Positions 13,890 to 23,222 of a DNA stretch of 26,079 nt are shown piece by piece. The position numbers were made by a program, and so were the translations under genes. Source of the stretch: Promethearchaeota archaeon (GTDB lineage Archaea; Asgardarchaeota; Lokiarchaeia; Sigynarchaeales; SOKP01); the NCBI GenBank assembly GCA_016839655.1, contig JAEOTW010000210.1, positions 1-26,079 on the forward strand. The letters are read 5' to 3'. How positions within the stretch are numbered: position 1 is the first letter of the stretch; every line of letters starts with the position of its first letter. The notes under the pieces were generated by a model, which ran no database searches, was not told the origin of the DNA, and worked only from the letters and a program-made list of their open reading frames with translations.

Positions 13890-16796
13890 ATGCCTCCTCC
13901 AAAAAAGAAAAAACTAGATGATAAAGAACAGACTTCGCTTTTTTCCTTTGTTGATAAGAAAGAAGAGAAAATAGAAAAAAGTTCAAAAAGCACTACAGAA
14001 CCTAAAACTGAAAAGCCTAAGGAAGAAGAAATAATCAAAAAAACACCAATTAAAGCAGAGGAACTATTAAATGAAGTTGCTTCTACGCTATATTTCAAAG
14101 GTAATGATGAGCTCTTTGGTTTAAAAGCAGGAAATATTAAATTACCCAAAGTTTTACGTGAGAATGTGACTTCAAAATACATTCGATATCTTATTGAGAA
14201 AATGGAAATCAATGAAGATATGGAAAGAGGTCTTCTATTAGATGTAGATTATGATGGTGGACAGAATAAAGCATATTGTAAATTTTACGATTTAGATTCT
14301 AATGATATTAAGATTTGGATCGATACTACAGACCACGAGCCGTATTGTCTAAGCAAAGAATCTATTTCTGAACTGGAAAAACTTACTTATACTGAAAGCA
14401 CAGTTCAGAAAAAAAGACTGACTGAGTATGAAGGATTTAATCGATTTGAAGAAATTAAACGCTTCGATTTATTGAGTGATCAAGAAATTGATATGACTAA
14501 GATATATGGTAAAACTCCAACAAATATTGGTGGTTCGGGAATAAATATACGTAATATTCTAGGCAATAATGAAAAAAGAGCATGGGAGGCAGATATTAGA
14601 TATCATTTAAATTACATATTTGATAGGCAATTAATTCCTGGATTAATTTACAAAGTTAAAAACGAGAAGCTTAAAAAATTAAATTTCGAAGAAATTGATG
14701 AAAATTCTAAAATTATGGCTAATGAGCTTCGAGAATTATTTAAAAGTGAATCTCAAGAAATTCAAGAATTTAGCGAAGAATTTTCAGATATTTTTATAAC
14801 TCCAATCCCAGATGTGAAACGTATGGCTATGGATATTGAAGTTATGGTTGGTGAAAGAGATTACAAAATTCCTGATCCACGATTAGCTAGACAAGAAGTT
14901 ATTAGCATATCTTTCGTTGCTACAGATGGATTAAAATTAGTCTATATACTTGAAAGGGAAGGATATAAATTTGAGAAATTACATAAGGAATTTCCTTCTG
15001 ATGCTAAAGTTGTTTTCTTCAAATCTGAAAAAGACTTATTAACTGAAACTTTCCGTCTTATATGGGAGTATCCTGTTCTTCTTACATTTAATGGTGATAA
15101 TTTTGATCTAAATTACTTGTTCCATAGAGCAGAAAAATTAAAAATTGAGAGAGACTTAAACCCTATACATGTAAAACGTGGCTTTGGTATTTTGTCTAAA
15201 GCTGAATGTGATTTACGTAGAGGAATACATATTGATTTATTTAACCTGTTTTTCAATAGAAGTATTTCCGGGTATGCTTTTGGAGGTGCATATGAGAGTG
15301 CATCTCTTAATGCCATTAGTGCTGCTTTATTAGGCGAAGAGAAGTATCAACATGAAGAGATAATTCATGAAATGGAATATGATATTCTTTCATGGTATAA
15401 TCTTAAAGATTCGATCCTCACATTGGATTTAACTAAATTTAACAATTCATTAGTATGGAATTTGATAATACTCTTATGTAGAATAACAAAAATGCCAATT
15501 CATGATATGATTCGTAGGCAAATTTCAACATGGATTCAAAACATCTTCTATTTTGAACATCGTAGAAAAAAAGCTCTTATTCCTCATAGATCAGAAATAA
15601 AAAAAGTTAAGCCAGGAGGGATTTTATCATCAAAATTCGATGATGATAAGTTTTTGGGGGCTTATGTAGTGCAACCTGTTCCAGGGATCCATTTTGATGT
15701 TGTTGTAATGGATTTTGCTTCACTATACCCTTCAATTATTAAAGAATATAACCTTTCATATGAAACAGTTCTATGCCCACACAAAGATGATGAAGATAAT
15801 ATGGTAAAAGGAACTCCTTATCATATCTGTACTCATAAAATGGGAATTTTTGCTTATGTTGTGGGTTTCTTCAGAGACATAAGGGTTAAATACTTCAAAC
15901 CTAAATCGAGTGATAAATCTCTATCAGAAAAACAACGAAGTTATTACCTGACAATTCAACAAGCGCTTAAAGTATTCATTAATGGTTCCTACGGAGTTTT
16001 TGGATCACAAAATTTTCCTTTGTTTTGTTTGCCTGTTGCAGAAAGTACAACTGGAATAGGTCAATATTCAATAAAACAAACTATAAATAAAGCAGAAGAA
16101 TTAGGAGTACAAGTATTATACGGGGATACAGACTCTGTTTTTCTCAAGAATCCTACTAAGACCCAAATGAAGGAGATATCAGATTGGAGTAAAAAAGAAC
16201 TTGATCTTGATTTAGAGGAAGAAAAGACTTATCAATTTCTCGCTCTTTCTGAAAGAAAAAAGAATTATGTAGGTATTTATAAAGACACTAAATATACTGA
16301 TATAAAGGGCTTAGTAGCTAAAAAGAAAAACACTCCTGACTTTATTAAAACTGTTTTTAGTGAATTAATTGAAATCTTGAAAAATATAACTAATAATGCC
16401 GAATTTTTGAGAGCCAAAGACAAAATTATTGAAATTGTAAGAAATAATTTAAAGAAAATTGGAAAACCGAATACATTTAATCTTGAAGATTATGCTATTA
16501 ATATTGCTTTACAGAAAGATATTAAAAGTTATATAAAAGTAGTACCTCAACATGTAAGAGCTGCAAAAGAGTTAAGAGATGTAACAGGAAAAGTATTTCA
16601 GAAAGGTGAAACTGTAAGTTTTATTAAAAGTAAAGGAAATATTGGAGCTAAAGCGATAGAGCTTGCTAAACTTCAAGATATTGACACTAAAAAATATAAA
16701 GAGCTACTAATATCTGCACTCGAGCAAGTATTGGATGCATTGGGTATCACATATGAGGAAATTAAGGGTATAAAGAAGATGGATGCTTTTTTCTAA
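13890..16796 (+). CDS. polB: family B replicative DNA polymerase
   Basis: A 968-residue polymerase with proofreading and synthesis domains. Exonuclease motifs: Exo I MDIEV (D315, E317), Exo II TFNGDNFDLNYL, Exo III YNLKDSILTLDL. Polymerase motifs: A DFASLYPSIIKEYN (D608), B KVFINGSYGVFG, C LYGDTDSVF (D746, D748), then KKNYVGIY. All catalytic residues are present, with no intein and no C-terminal zinc fingers. The first 60 residues are low-complexity and charged (PPPKKKK, then QTSLFSFV at 14-21, PIP-box-like). The last eight residues, IKKMDAFF, are also PIP-box-like, so sliding-clamp contacts at both ends are plausible. Likely the or a replicative polymerase. Monocistronic. Confidence 0.95.
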   Translation: MPPPKKKKLDDKEQTSLFSFVDKKEEKIEKSSKSTTEPKTEKPKEEEIIKKTPIKAEELLNEVASTLYFKGNDELFGLKAGNIKLPKVLRENVTSKYIRYLIEKMEINEDMERGLLLDVDYDGGQNKAYCKFYDLDSNDIKIWIDTTDHEPYCLSKESISELEKLTYTESTVQKKRLTEYEGFNRFEEIKRFDLLSDQEIDMTKIYGKTPTNIGGSGINIRNILGNNEKRAWEADIRYHLNYIFDRQLIPGLIYKVKNEKLKKLNFEEIDENSKIMANELRELFKSESQEIQEFSEEFSDIFITPIPDVKRMAMDIEVMVGERDYKIPDPRLARQEVISISFVATDGLKLVYILEREGYKFEKLHKEFPSDAKVVFFKSEKDLLTETFRLIWEYPVLLTFNGDNFDLNYLFHRAEKLKIERDLNPIHVKRGFGILSKAECDLRRGIHIDLFNLFFNRSISGYAFGGAYESASLNAISAALLGEEKYQHEEIIHEMEYDILSWYNLKDSILTLDLTKFNNSLVWNLIILLCRITKMPIHDMIRRQISTWIQNIFYFEHRRKKALIPHRSEIKKVKPGGILSSKFDDDKFLGAYVVQPVPGIHFDVVVMDFASLYPSIIKEYNLSYETVLCPHKDDEDNMVKGTPYHICTHKMGIFAYVVGFFRDIRVKYFKPKSSDKSLSEKQRSYYLTIQQALKVFINGSYGVFGSQNFPLFCLPVAESTTGIGQYSIKQTINKAEELGVQVLYGDTDSVFLKNPTKTQMKEISDWSKKELDLDLEEEKTYQFLALSERKKNYVGIYKDTKYTDIKGLVAKKKNTPDFIKTVFSELIEILKNITNNAEFLRAKDKIIEIVRNNLKKIGKPNTFNLEDYAINIALQKDIKSYIKVVPQHVRAAKELRDVTGKVFQKGETVSFIKSKGNIGAKAIELAKLQDIDTKKYKELLISALEQVLDALGITYEEIKGIKKMDAFF

Positions 16797-16838
16797 ATAT
16801 TTCATAAACTTTTTTTATTATGTGAAGAATATTTGAAC

Positions 16839-17453
16839 ATGAGAAAAACAGTGAAAAAGTCAAACAAGATACCCTTTTTTATTGTTTTAGTGGTAATATT
16901 ATTAGTTGTTTCAATCTTAATACCTTTCATTTTAGTTAATGCTAATCAAACCGGAAGCTGCCTACATCATTTAGAAGAAGATAACGGATTTCTCTGGATT
17001 GTGGGCAGATCATTTGGTTTCACAACTTTTATATGGTTCATTATCAGCACCTTATTCGGCATTAATACAAAAAAACTTGCCAGAGTTTTCGAATCATACA
17101 AGAATGCTAGAGATTTACACTGTTTGAATGCTGCAATAACTATTATAGTATTTCTAATCCATGTAGGCTCCCTTCTTGGTTCTGAACCGTGGGGAGATTT
17201 AATTTTTGATAGAGAATATAACCATATTCCTTTACCATTATTTTTAACAAAATTATTGACAGGCGTTCTTTTTGGAATAATAATGGTTTCTGTATCAGTA
17301 AGCGCTTTTTATTTTAGAGATATGAAAAAAATGAAACGCTTTGGATTTAAGAAATTTATTAAATTACACTATGTTATGCTCTCTTTATCTGTAATTTTAG
17401 GAATCCATATATTTCTGATAAATACTGAAATATTAATAATATTCTGGGGGTGA
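16839..17453 (+). CDS. ferric-reductase-like heme b membrane protein
   Basis: A 204-residue protein with about five transmembrane segments (near 12-34, 55-73, 96-114, 134-157 and 176-203). Two helices carry histidine pairs: H94/H108 (LHCLNAAITIIVFLIH) and H177/H190 (HYVMLSLSVILGIH). Spacing of 13-14 within a helix is the bis-heme arrangement of the ferric-reductase-like/NADPH-oxidase membrane domain. No FAD/NAD domain is fused, so it would need a separate electron donor. Start at ATG 16839; an in-frame TTG at 16833 is less likely. It is followed after four bases by a small membrane-anchored protein. Heme ligation is inferred from His spacing only. Confidence 0.6.
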   Translation: MRKTVKKSNKIPFFIVLVVILLVVSILIPFILVNANQTGSCLHHLEEDNGFLWIVGRSFGFTTFIWFIISTLFGINTKKLARVFESYKNARDLHCLNAAITIIVFLIHVGSLLGSEPWGDLIFDREYNHIPLPLFLTKLLTGVLFGIIMVSVSVSAFYFRDMKKMKRFGFKKFIKLHYVMLSLSVILGIHIFLINTEILIIFWG

Positions 17454-17457
17454 ATTC

Positions 17458-17784
17458 ATGAAAAAAATCTTATTAATTACCACAGTTGCTTTTATCATCG
17501 CTTCGATATTAGCAATTATGTTTACATTTCAAGCTAGCAGCACATTTAGAAATTTCAGTGATGATAATGGGGATAATGGGGATGATAATGTTAATCTTAG
17601 CAATCTAAATCTAATCCAAAATAATTATATTGAAAATAAAGAGGACTTAAATATACTAATTAAAGAACAATACTTTACGGTAAATTATAGAAATAGATTT
17701 TTAAACTCAAGAGAATTCTTTTCCTGTATAGAAAATACAAATATTGGAAATAAAATCCTACCAAGAAACATGAAATTTTCATAA
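17458..17784 (+). CDS. small membrane-anchored acidic protein (108 aa)
   Basis: It begins MKKILLITTVAFIIASILAI, a lysine-started signal anchor or signal peptide. A short acidic low-complexity stretch follows (DDNGDNGDDN at 35-44), then an Asn-rich polar tail with one cysteine. No recognised domain. It starts four bases after the stop of the heme-type membrane gene, with GGGGGTGA inside that gene's end at good distance from its ATG, so the two are translationally linked and likely work together at the membrane. Asp-rich repeats could bind calcium or other cations; that is speculation. Confidence 0.7.
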   Translation: MKKILLITTVAFIIASILAIMFTFQASSTFRNFSDDNGDNGDDNVNLSNLNLIQNNYIENKEDLNILIKEQYFTVNYRNRFLNSREFFSCIENTNIGNKILPRNMKFS

Positions 17785-17799
17785 TAAAAAAAATCAATC

Positions 17800-18279
17800 T
17801 TAAATTTTAGCTATCTCTGCTCCACAGGCATCGCAATATTTATCTGTTCCATTTATAGGGGTTCTGCAGTTCGGACATAACTTTCTTTTAATTATTTGAT
17901 TATTTTCTGTTTCCTTAGTCTGTGGTTTTGAAATATCTATATTAGACATATCAACATAGATTGTACTCCAAATTCTTTGGAGTGGTAATTTATTTCCATG
18001 AGTTGGACATATAGATTTAACTAGCATCCAAGGTCCTGATGTTTTTGTACTTTGAGCAGTAGTTTCTTGTCCACATTTATGACATCTAAAAACACCCTTA
18101 CGAATACTAGGAATAAATTGATTTTTTTGCAATAAAGGAATTTTAATTAGTTTTTCTCCATGTTTAGGACATTTGTGTTTTATGTAAATATTATCTCCTT
18201 CAACTTTTAAGAAAGAAATAGCACCAAGAGTACCACATTTAGGACAATTAAAAAGTTTTTCATCAACAGATAGAGCCAT
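17800..18279 (-). CDS. triple zinc-ribbon protein
   Basis: A 159-residue protein with three zinc-binding pairs: CPKCG with CPKHG, CHKCG with CPTHG, and CPNCR with CDACG at the C-terminus. The first two use a Cys2/Cys-His arrangement, like the rubredoxin-like N-terminal knuckle seen in the nearby radical SAM protein. Lysine-rich linkers join them. ATG at 18279 is supported by AAGGAG eight bases upstream; an upstream TTG at 18315 is rejected. It is the last of four minus-strand genes starting with the Tes-like gene. Function unknown; protein or nucleic-acid binding is typical of such ribbons. Confidence 0.75.
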   Translation of the reverse strand: MALSVDEKLFNCPKCGTLGAISFLKVEGDNIYIKHKCPKHGEKLIKIPLLQKNQFIPSIRKGVFRCHKCGQETTAQSTKTSGPWMLVKSICPTHGNKLPLQRIWSTIYVDMSNIDISKPQTKETENNQIIKRKLCPNCRTPINGTDKYCDACGAEIAKI

Positions 18280-18387
18280 TTTATATACTCCTTGTTCTTG
18301 ATTAATTAGGAACAAAAAAATACTAACTTAAATTTTTATTGGAATCAAAATAAGCTGTTTGAAATATAAACGAAAATAAAACTAATC

Positions 18388-19470
18388 TCATAAGAAATAA
18401 TATAAAATTCCCATAAGTAAAGCACAGAGTAATGGATTTAATATGTTATCATCCACTTTAAGATTTAAATAATCAACTATAAGAAAAACTAATGCACCAC
18501 TAAGTGAGATTATCAGTATTTTTGAAATATTTAGAAAAGTATGCTCAAATAGCAATAAGACTAAAACACTTATTCCAAAAGATATTAAGAATCCAGATAT
18601 ATATCCAACTAAAGTTTTATTTGAAGTTTTAGGAATATGAATTTTGCCAAATCTAAGTCCAAATATAGATGCTGCTCCATCCCCTAAAGTTGCGATTAAT
18701 GCCACAGCAGTAAAAACCCCAAAAGGGAGGAAAAGTGTAGGTACAAGAGATAAAACCAGTGCAACCGGTCTAGTAAACTCATAAATTTCATTTTTCTTTA
18801 AAGTTTTCCCTAGAATGTTAGAAATACAGGTAGGAAGTAAATGATAGATATTTCTCTTATTGAAAATGTGAGATAAACGAATGTAATCCAAAGCAGCAAA
18901 TATGATTACACCTGTATAACCAACTGCAAGTATTAGAAATATTCCATATTCTGTCCCTGAGATCCCCCAAAATGAATCGGCATCCCACATTGCATCCCAA
19001 ATATGAACTGCAAATAGCCATAAACAAATTATGATTACCGCAGGTAATAAATGAAATGCTTTTCTATGAAAATCTGTTTTTAAAGCAATCTTTCTATTAT
19101 TAAGATTCTTTACATCCATCAACGTAAATTGATTTACAAACTTATCTATAGTTCGGTTATCTTTAAGATTTGGTTTCTTCTTTAATACAAATTGATACTG
19201 AAAGTACAAAATGAACAATACTAACAAGGGTGCATATATACATATAATTTGAAGAGCTAAACCTTCAAACCAATGTACTTGATTTGTATCTCTGATAAAA
19301 AAGAACGGAAAAACAACCCCCGCGACAATCCATAACATCGATATCAAAAATGAGTTTGTAAAATTATGTTCTGAATATTTTTTTTTTAACCTTAAAGCAT
19401 AACATAAGTGAGCAATTCCATTTCCAATATAAAAAATAGTAACTGGAATCGTGAGACAGTTATAAACCAT
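18388..19470 (-). CDS. dolichol/polyprenol kinase-like (CTP-dependent) membrane protein
   Basis: A 360-residue protein with about nine to ten hydrophobic segments. The C-terminal half has DFHRKAFHLLP (the RK..H element), LGDGAASIFGLRFGK, and then KTSNKTLVGYISGFL and VDDNILNPLLCALLMG. These match, in order, the conserved elements of the SEC59/DGK1/VTE5 (dolichol, diacylglycerol, phytol kinase) group, with the GDG motif probably contacting CTP. Likely reaction: CTP-dependent phosphorylation of an isoprenoid alcohol, feeding lipid or glycan-carrier synthesis. The N-terminal 110 residues are additional membrane helices. It lies 87 bases downstream of the 95-aa gene in the same minus-strand series as the Tes-like gene, consistent with membrane-lipid metabolism. 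A phosphatidate cytidylyltransferase-type activity is the alternative. Confidence 0.72.
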   Translation of the reverse strand: MVYNCLTIPVTIFYIGNGIAHLCYALRLKKKYSEHNFTNSFLISMLWIVAGVVFPFFFIRDTNQVHWFEGLALQIICIYAPLLVLFILYFQYQFVLKKKPNLKDNRTIDKFVNQFTLMDVKNLNNRKIALKTDFHRKAFHLLPAVIIICLWLFAVHIWDAMWDADSFWGISGTEYGIFLILAVGYTGVIIFAALDYIRLSHIFNKRNIYHLLPTCISNILGKTLKKNEIYEFTRPVALVLSLVPTLFLPFGVFTAVALIATLGDGAASIFGLRFGKIHIPKTSNKTLVGYISGFLISFGISVLVLLLFEHTFLNISKILIISLSGALVFLIVDYLNLKVDDNILNPLLCALLMGILYYFL

Positions 19471-19557
19471 AATATAACTAAACTAAATTATGATTTTAAA
19501 AATACGTTATGAAAAGTGAAAAGTAGAATTAAATAAAAAATATGAAAAATAATTAAA

Positions 19558-19845
19558 TTAAAGACCTAATAATAGGATATCATCTATAGCTTTATGAAGT
19601 TTCTTTAAATTATCTTCTCCAAGAGCTTTATCGACTTGGACTTTTAAATCTAAAGCATTACTTAGCGCCTTAAAAAAAGTGTTTTGAATAACGTCATTGA
19701 ATTGAGATTTTTCTCCTTTTTTTTCCTTAAATTCATCTACTCGTTTAAGCATAGCTTCCTCATAATTTTTATTAGTAACCGTTCTTAGTTCGGCAAGTTT
19801 CCGGATTTTCATCCCATCCTTATCTTCAATGATCTCTTCAGGCAT
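19558..19845 (-). CDS. small helical protein co-translated with the Tes-like enzyme (95 aa)
   Basis: A 95-residue charged protein with a predicted-helical middle and end (NVIQNTF-like phase, then KALSNALDLKVQVDKAL and KKLHKAIDDILLLGL). No cysteines, no membrane segment and no recognised domain. Its ATG (19843-19845) directly abuts the TAA (19846-19848) of the radical SAM gene. GGAGGAGG just inside that gene's end makes a strong ribosome-binding site, so translation is coupled. A partner or small regulatory subunit of the radical SAM enzyme is the obvious hypothesis. Confidence 0.75.
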   Translation of the reverse strand: MPEEIIEDKDGMKIRKLAELRTVTNKNYEEAMLKRVDEFKEKKGEKSQFNDVIQNTFFKALSNALDLKVQVDKALGEDNLKKLHKAIDDILLLGL

Positions 19846-21582
19846 TTATGATTCCTCCTCCTTATTAATTCCTCCATTGCGAGCTATTTGTTGTTCAATC
19901 TCTTCTATAGTCTGGCCTGTAGATGTATCAAATTCATTTCTTACTTTTGCGGTCACTTTTTTAGCAATTTGCTTCTCAATATTAGGGCGATGAAGGGTGT
20001 TCATAGTACAAAAACTGCATTCTTTTACACTTCCATCAGGCATTGCCACCCCAAAATGAACTATACATCTCTTTGTTCTTTCAATATCCATGTTATAAGC
20101 ATCTTGAAAGTGCATGCTAGAAAGTAATAACGCACCATAACTAAAAGAACTCACACTTTCCCAATCTCCACGCATCAAAAGCCGCGAAAACATTTCCATA
20201 AGTTTTCCCGGTTTTTTCATATATTGTAATACGCCTAAAAGGAAGCGCGCACGCAATTGAGTTTTGTCCAAAAAGTTTAAACCCTTATCAAGAGTTTTAC
20301 CAAAATCTCCTAATAAGTCTTCAAACAATCTGAGTGGTTTTTTTTCTTTGGTTTTAATCTTAGCCCAAAAACGATTAGCAAAATCAATAACTTTCAGCGG
20401 ATCAAAATAATCCATTATAGGCATCATTTCCCCCGAATCTGGATCTACTACCATATAACTTGCAAAACCACAGTCTGGGTGGCAAGTAAACTCAATTGAT
20501 TCTACCTCTGCTAAGTAGGCAATAACTCTGCCAAACTCCACTATGGTACTTAAGGGATACCACGCATTTTCCATGCTAATCTTACCTCCAGTCTGTTCCT
20601 CTACAATCTTAAGTACATCTGCGTTAGTGATTCTTAAATCTTCCCTTTCTTCATGTGCTATACGTCCACAAAGAGATACAGGTTGAAATGTTATCCCACG
20701 GACTACATCCACGTTATCAATTGCATATTGAATAATATTTCCAACTTCAATATCAGTTACACCTTTAGCAATAGTAGCAACAAGAACAATTGAATCAAGT
20801 CCCGCTTTACGACAATTATCAATAACTCTCTGTTTGTAAGACATAAGATTCTTTATAGCTCTTGTTTTTTCGTACGTAGAATTATTGATTCCATCAAACT
20901 GGAAATATAATGTATCTAATCCCGCTTCTTTTACCCTTTTAGTCCATTCGAGACCACCGTTTTTCTTTTGAAAACCATAACCATTCGTAGCTACTATCAC
21001 TTCCTTGAATCCATTGTCTTTTGCCATTTTACAAATTTCAGGAAAATCTTTCCTAACTGTTGGTTCCCCTCCAGTAAACATAATTGCAATAGCAGGAATA
21101 GGTTTATTTCTGAAATGTTTCATTATTCTATCAATTTCTTCCAACGAAGGTTCTACTAAATAACCAGACTTTTGCACATTAGCATAACAAAAATTACAGT
21201 TAAAATTACAGCGATTAGTTAAATCAATTAAAGCTAATGAACAAGTTGATAAGTGTTCTGGACATAACCCACAGTTATATGGACAACCTCTTTCATCTTC
21301 CATAGTACAATCTGGAGGATTTGCTTCACCGTCCTTATCAAATTTCCAAATAACATTTCCATCTTTATCTTTAATAGCCCAGTGAGTCCATTTATAATAT
21401 TTAGCACTACTACTAATTTTATCCTTGAATTGTCCGTGTTCTTCACAAGACTTCCTCATCCATATTTCATCATTTTCTTCATAAACTTCAGCAGAAATTG
21501 GCTCTAAACATTCTGGGCAAATACTTCGTGTTTTTCTATAATAAGGTTCGTTTAGATATTCATTATCGTCTAAATGATACAT
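19846..21582 (-). CDS. radical SAM tetraether lipid synthase-like protein (Tes/MJ0619 family)
   Basis: A 578-residue protein. The N-terminal rubredoxin-like knuckle has C22, C25 and C46 (ICPECLEP, then CEEHGQF). C100/C104/C107 (GCPYNCGLCPEH) follow, and then the radical SAM cluster C125-x3-C129-x2-C132 (CNFNCNFC). MFTGGEPTVR is the GGE-type SAM motif. Near the C-terminus lie CHPDCGF and CSFCTMN, candidate ligands for a further iron-sulfur cluster. This order matches the MJ0619 family, shown to join lipid tails into membrane-spanning tetraethers. Closely related radical SAM proteins of other function exist, so I call it Tes-like. Start at ATG 21582, with GGAG 11 bases upstream. It heads a run with the 95-aa, polyprenol-kinase-like and zinc-ribbon genes. 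Confidence 0.82.
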   Translation of the reverse strand: MYHLDDNEYLNEPYYRKTRSICPECLEPISAEVYEENDEIWMRKSCEEHGQFKDKISSSAKYYKWTHWAIKDKDGNVIWKFDKDGEANPPDCTMEDERGCPYNCGLCPEHLSTCSLALIDLTNRCNFNCNFCYANVQKSGYLVEPSLEEIDRIMKHFRNKPIPAIAIMFTGGEPTVRKDFPEICKMAKDNGFKEVIVATNGYGFQKKNGGLEWTKRVKEAGLDTLYFQFDGINNSTYEKTRAIKNLMSYKQRVIDNCRKAGLDSIVLVATIAKGVTDIEVGNIIQYAIDNVDVVRGITFQPVSLCGRIAHEEREDLRITNADVLKIVEEQTGGKISMENAWYPLSTIVEFGRVIAYLAEVESIEFTCHPDCGFASYMVVDPDSGEMMPIMDYFDPLKVIDFANRFWAKIKTKEKKPLRLFEDLLGDFGKTLDKGLNFLDKTQLRARFLLGVLQYMKKPGKLMEMFSRLLMRGDWESVSSFSYGALLLSSMHFQDAYNMDIERTKRCIVHFGVAMPDGSVKECSFCTMNTLHRPNIEKQIAKKVTAKVRNEFDTSTGQTIEEIEQQIARNGGINKEEES

Positions 21583-21842
21583 ATTTTGTATACTCCAAAT
21601 TTTAATGTTTTATTAAAATAGGTATTTATACAAAGATCGAATTCTTCATTAAAAAACCTTTTTCTACTTTTCCTACTTTTGATAATATTATTTGTAAATA
21701 AACTCGTATAATGAGACTTATCATCCACTACTATAATTATACAAATATTTTTTCATATATATGTTAACAAAAAATACAATGTTTATAATGAAGAAAATAA
21801 AGTAGATAGTAAAGAAACATTATTTTTTTTGATGATTGAGGA

Positions 21843-23222
21843 ATGAATAATATAAATTCAGGGTTTATAAACAAACAAAACATGATTTTAGCTACAGATT
21901 TCTATCAACTTACAATGGGGGCAGCTTATTATCAATATAATCTCGAAAATGAAATTGATGAGAATACAGAAAATGCCACCTTTGAGTTATTCATCAGAAA
22001 ACTTCCAAAAAATCGAAATTATTTAATCTTCGCAGGATTGGAGCAAGCAATCCAATATTTACTACATGCTAGATTTACAGACCAAACAATTGATTTTTTA
22101 AGGAAAAAACCTGTCTTTAGAAATATTGATCCGAGCTTTTTCGATGAGTATTTACCTGATTTTAAATTCAAATTAGAAGTATGGGCGATGAAGGAAGGAA
22201 ACTTCTTTTTCCCAAATGAGCCGATAATCAGAGTACAAGGCCCAATGTTTCATGCTCAACTTGTTGAAACGTACTTACTTAATGTGATTAATTTCCAAAC
22301 ATTAGTTGCTTCTAAAGCATCCAGAATAAAGAATATCGCTCCAGATAAAATCCTCCTTGAATTCGGAACAAGAAGGTCTCATAGTCCACTTGCAGGTGTA
22401 TATGCAGCCAGAGCAAGTTATATTGCAGGATTTAACGGTACTAGTAATGTGATTGCTGACTTGGAATTAGGGATAAATTCATCCGGTACTATGGCTCATA
22501 GTTTTATTCAGAAGTTCGATGATGAGATAGACAGCTTTAATTCATATTATAAAATCTATGGTAAGGATTCTATACTATTGATAGATACATATGATACAGA
22601 AAAAGCGGCTCAAAAATCAACCAAATTTGGAAATATTATAAGAGGAGTTAGAATAGATTCAGGGGATCTTATTGACCATGCAAAAAAAGTTAGAAAAATT
22701 TTAGACAATAATGGTTGTAATGAGGTTTTGATTGTAGCAAGTTCAGATTTAAATGAATATAAAATTAAAGAAATTATCGATAAGAAAGCTCCTATAGATG
22801 CATTTGGAGTTGGGACAGAATTAGCAACATCTCGTGATGATCCCACAATTGCGGGAGTGTATAAATTGATGGAATACAATGGACAACCAAAGATTAAAAT
22901 AAGTGAAGAAAAAATCACATATCCTGGAATAAAACAAATTTATAGAATTTATGACAAGGATGGCTTATTTAAAAAAGATATTTTGTCTCTTAAAAATGAA
23001 GCATCCCCTCCCAATTCTGAACCACTTCTTATTCCTATTATGAAACAAGGAGAATTAATAACAAAATTACCGAATTTGGAAGATATTCAACAGTTTTATT
23101 TAGAAAATATTAAGAAATTACCAGTTTCTTACAAGAAATTAGAAGAAGTCGATTTATTCAAACTTGTAATTTCAGATAAATTACAGGACTTGACAGAGTC
23201 TTTAAAACTCAAATATCCTTAA
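21843..23222 (+). CDS. pncB: nicotinate phosphoribosyltransferase
   Basis: A 459-residue enzyme of NAD salvage: nicotinate plus PRPP gives nicotinate mononucleotide. Family features are ILATDFYQLTMGAAYYQ at the start, ELFIRKLPKNRNYLIFAGLE, LEFGTRRSHSPLAGVYAARA, GTSNVIADLELGI with GTMAHSF, and GVRIDSGDL (phosphate/ribose-binding loop) followed by FGVGTELATSRD. Length is normal for the family. The 260 bases upstream to the divergent Tes-like gene hold both promoters. The stop overlaps that of the convergent dehydrogenase gene in a TTAA. Confidence 0.93.
   Translation: MNNINSGFINKQNMILATDFYQLTMGAAYYQYNLENEIDENTENATFELFIRKLPKNRNYLIFAGLEQAIQYLLHARFTDQTIDFLRKKPVFRNIDPSFFDEYLPDFKFKLEVWAMKEGNFFFPNEPIIRVQGPMFHAQLVETYLLNVINFQTLVASKASRIKNIAPDKILLEFGTRRSHSPLAGVYAARASYIAGFNGTSNVIADLELGINSSGTMAHSFIQKFDDEIDSFNSYYKIYGKDSILLIDTYDTEKAAQKSTKFGNIIRGVRIDSGDLIDHAKKVRKILDNNGCNEVLIVASSDLNEYKIKEIIDKKAPIDAFGVGTELATSRDDPTIAGVYKLMEYNGQPKIKISEEKITYPGIKQIYRIYDKDGLFKKDILSLKNEASPPNSEPLLIPIMKQGELITKLPNLEDIQQFYLENIKKLPVSYKKLEEVDLFKLVISDKLQDLTESLKLKYP

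Noticed and set aside
13871..14212. Open minus-strand frame opposite the start of polB
   Set aside because: Serine/phenylalanine-rich shadow of the lysine/glutamate-rich polymerase leader.
21583..21842. Possible riboswitch or small RNA between the Tes-like and pncB genes
   Set aside because: AT-rich with scattered TATA-like elements; no conserved RNA fold that I can recognise. It is adequately explained as a divergent promoter region.
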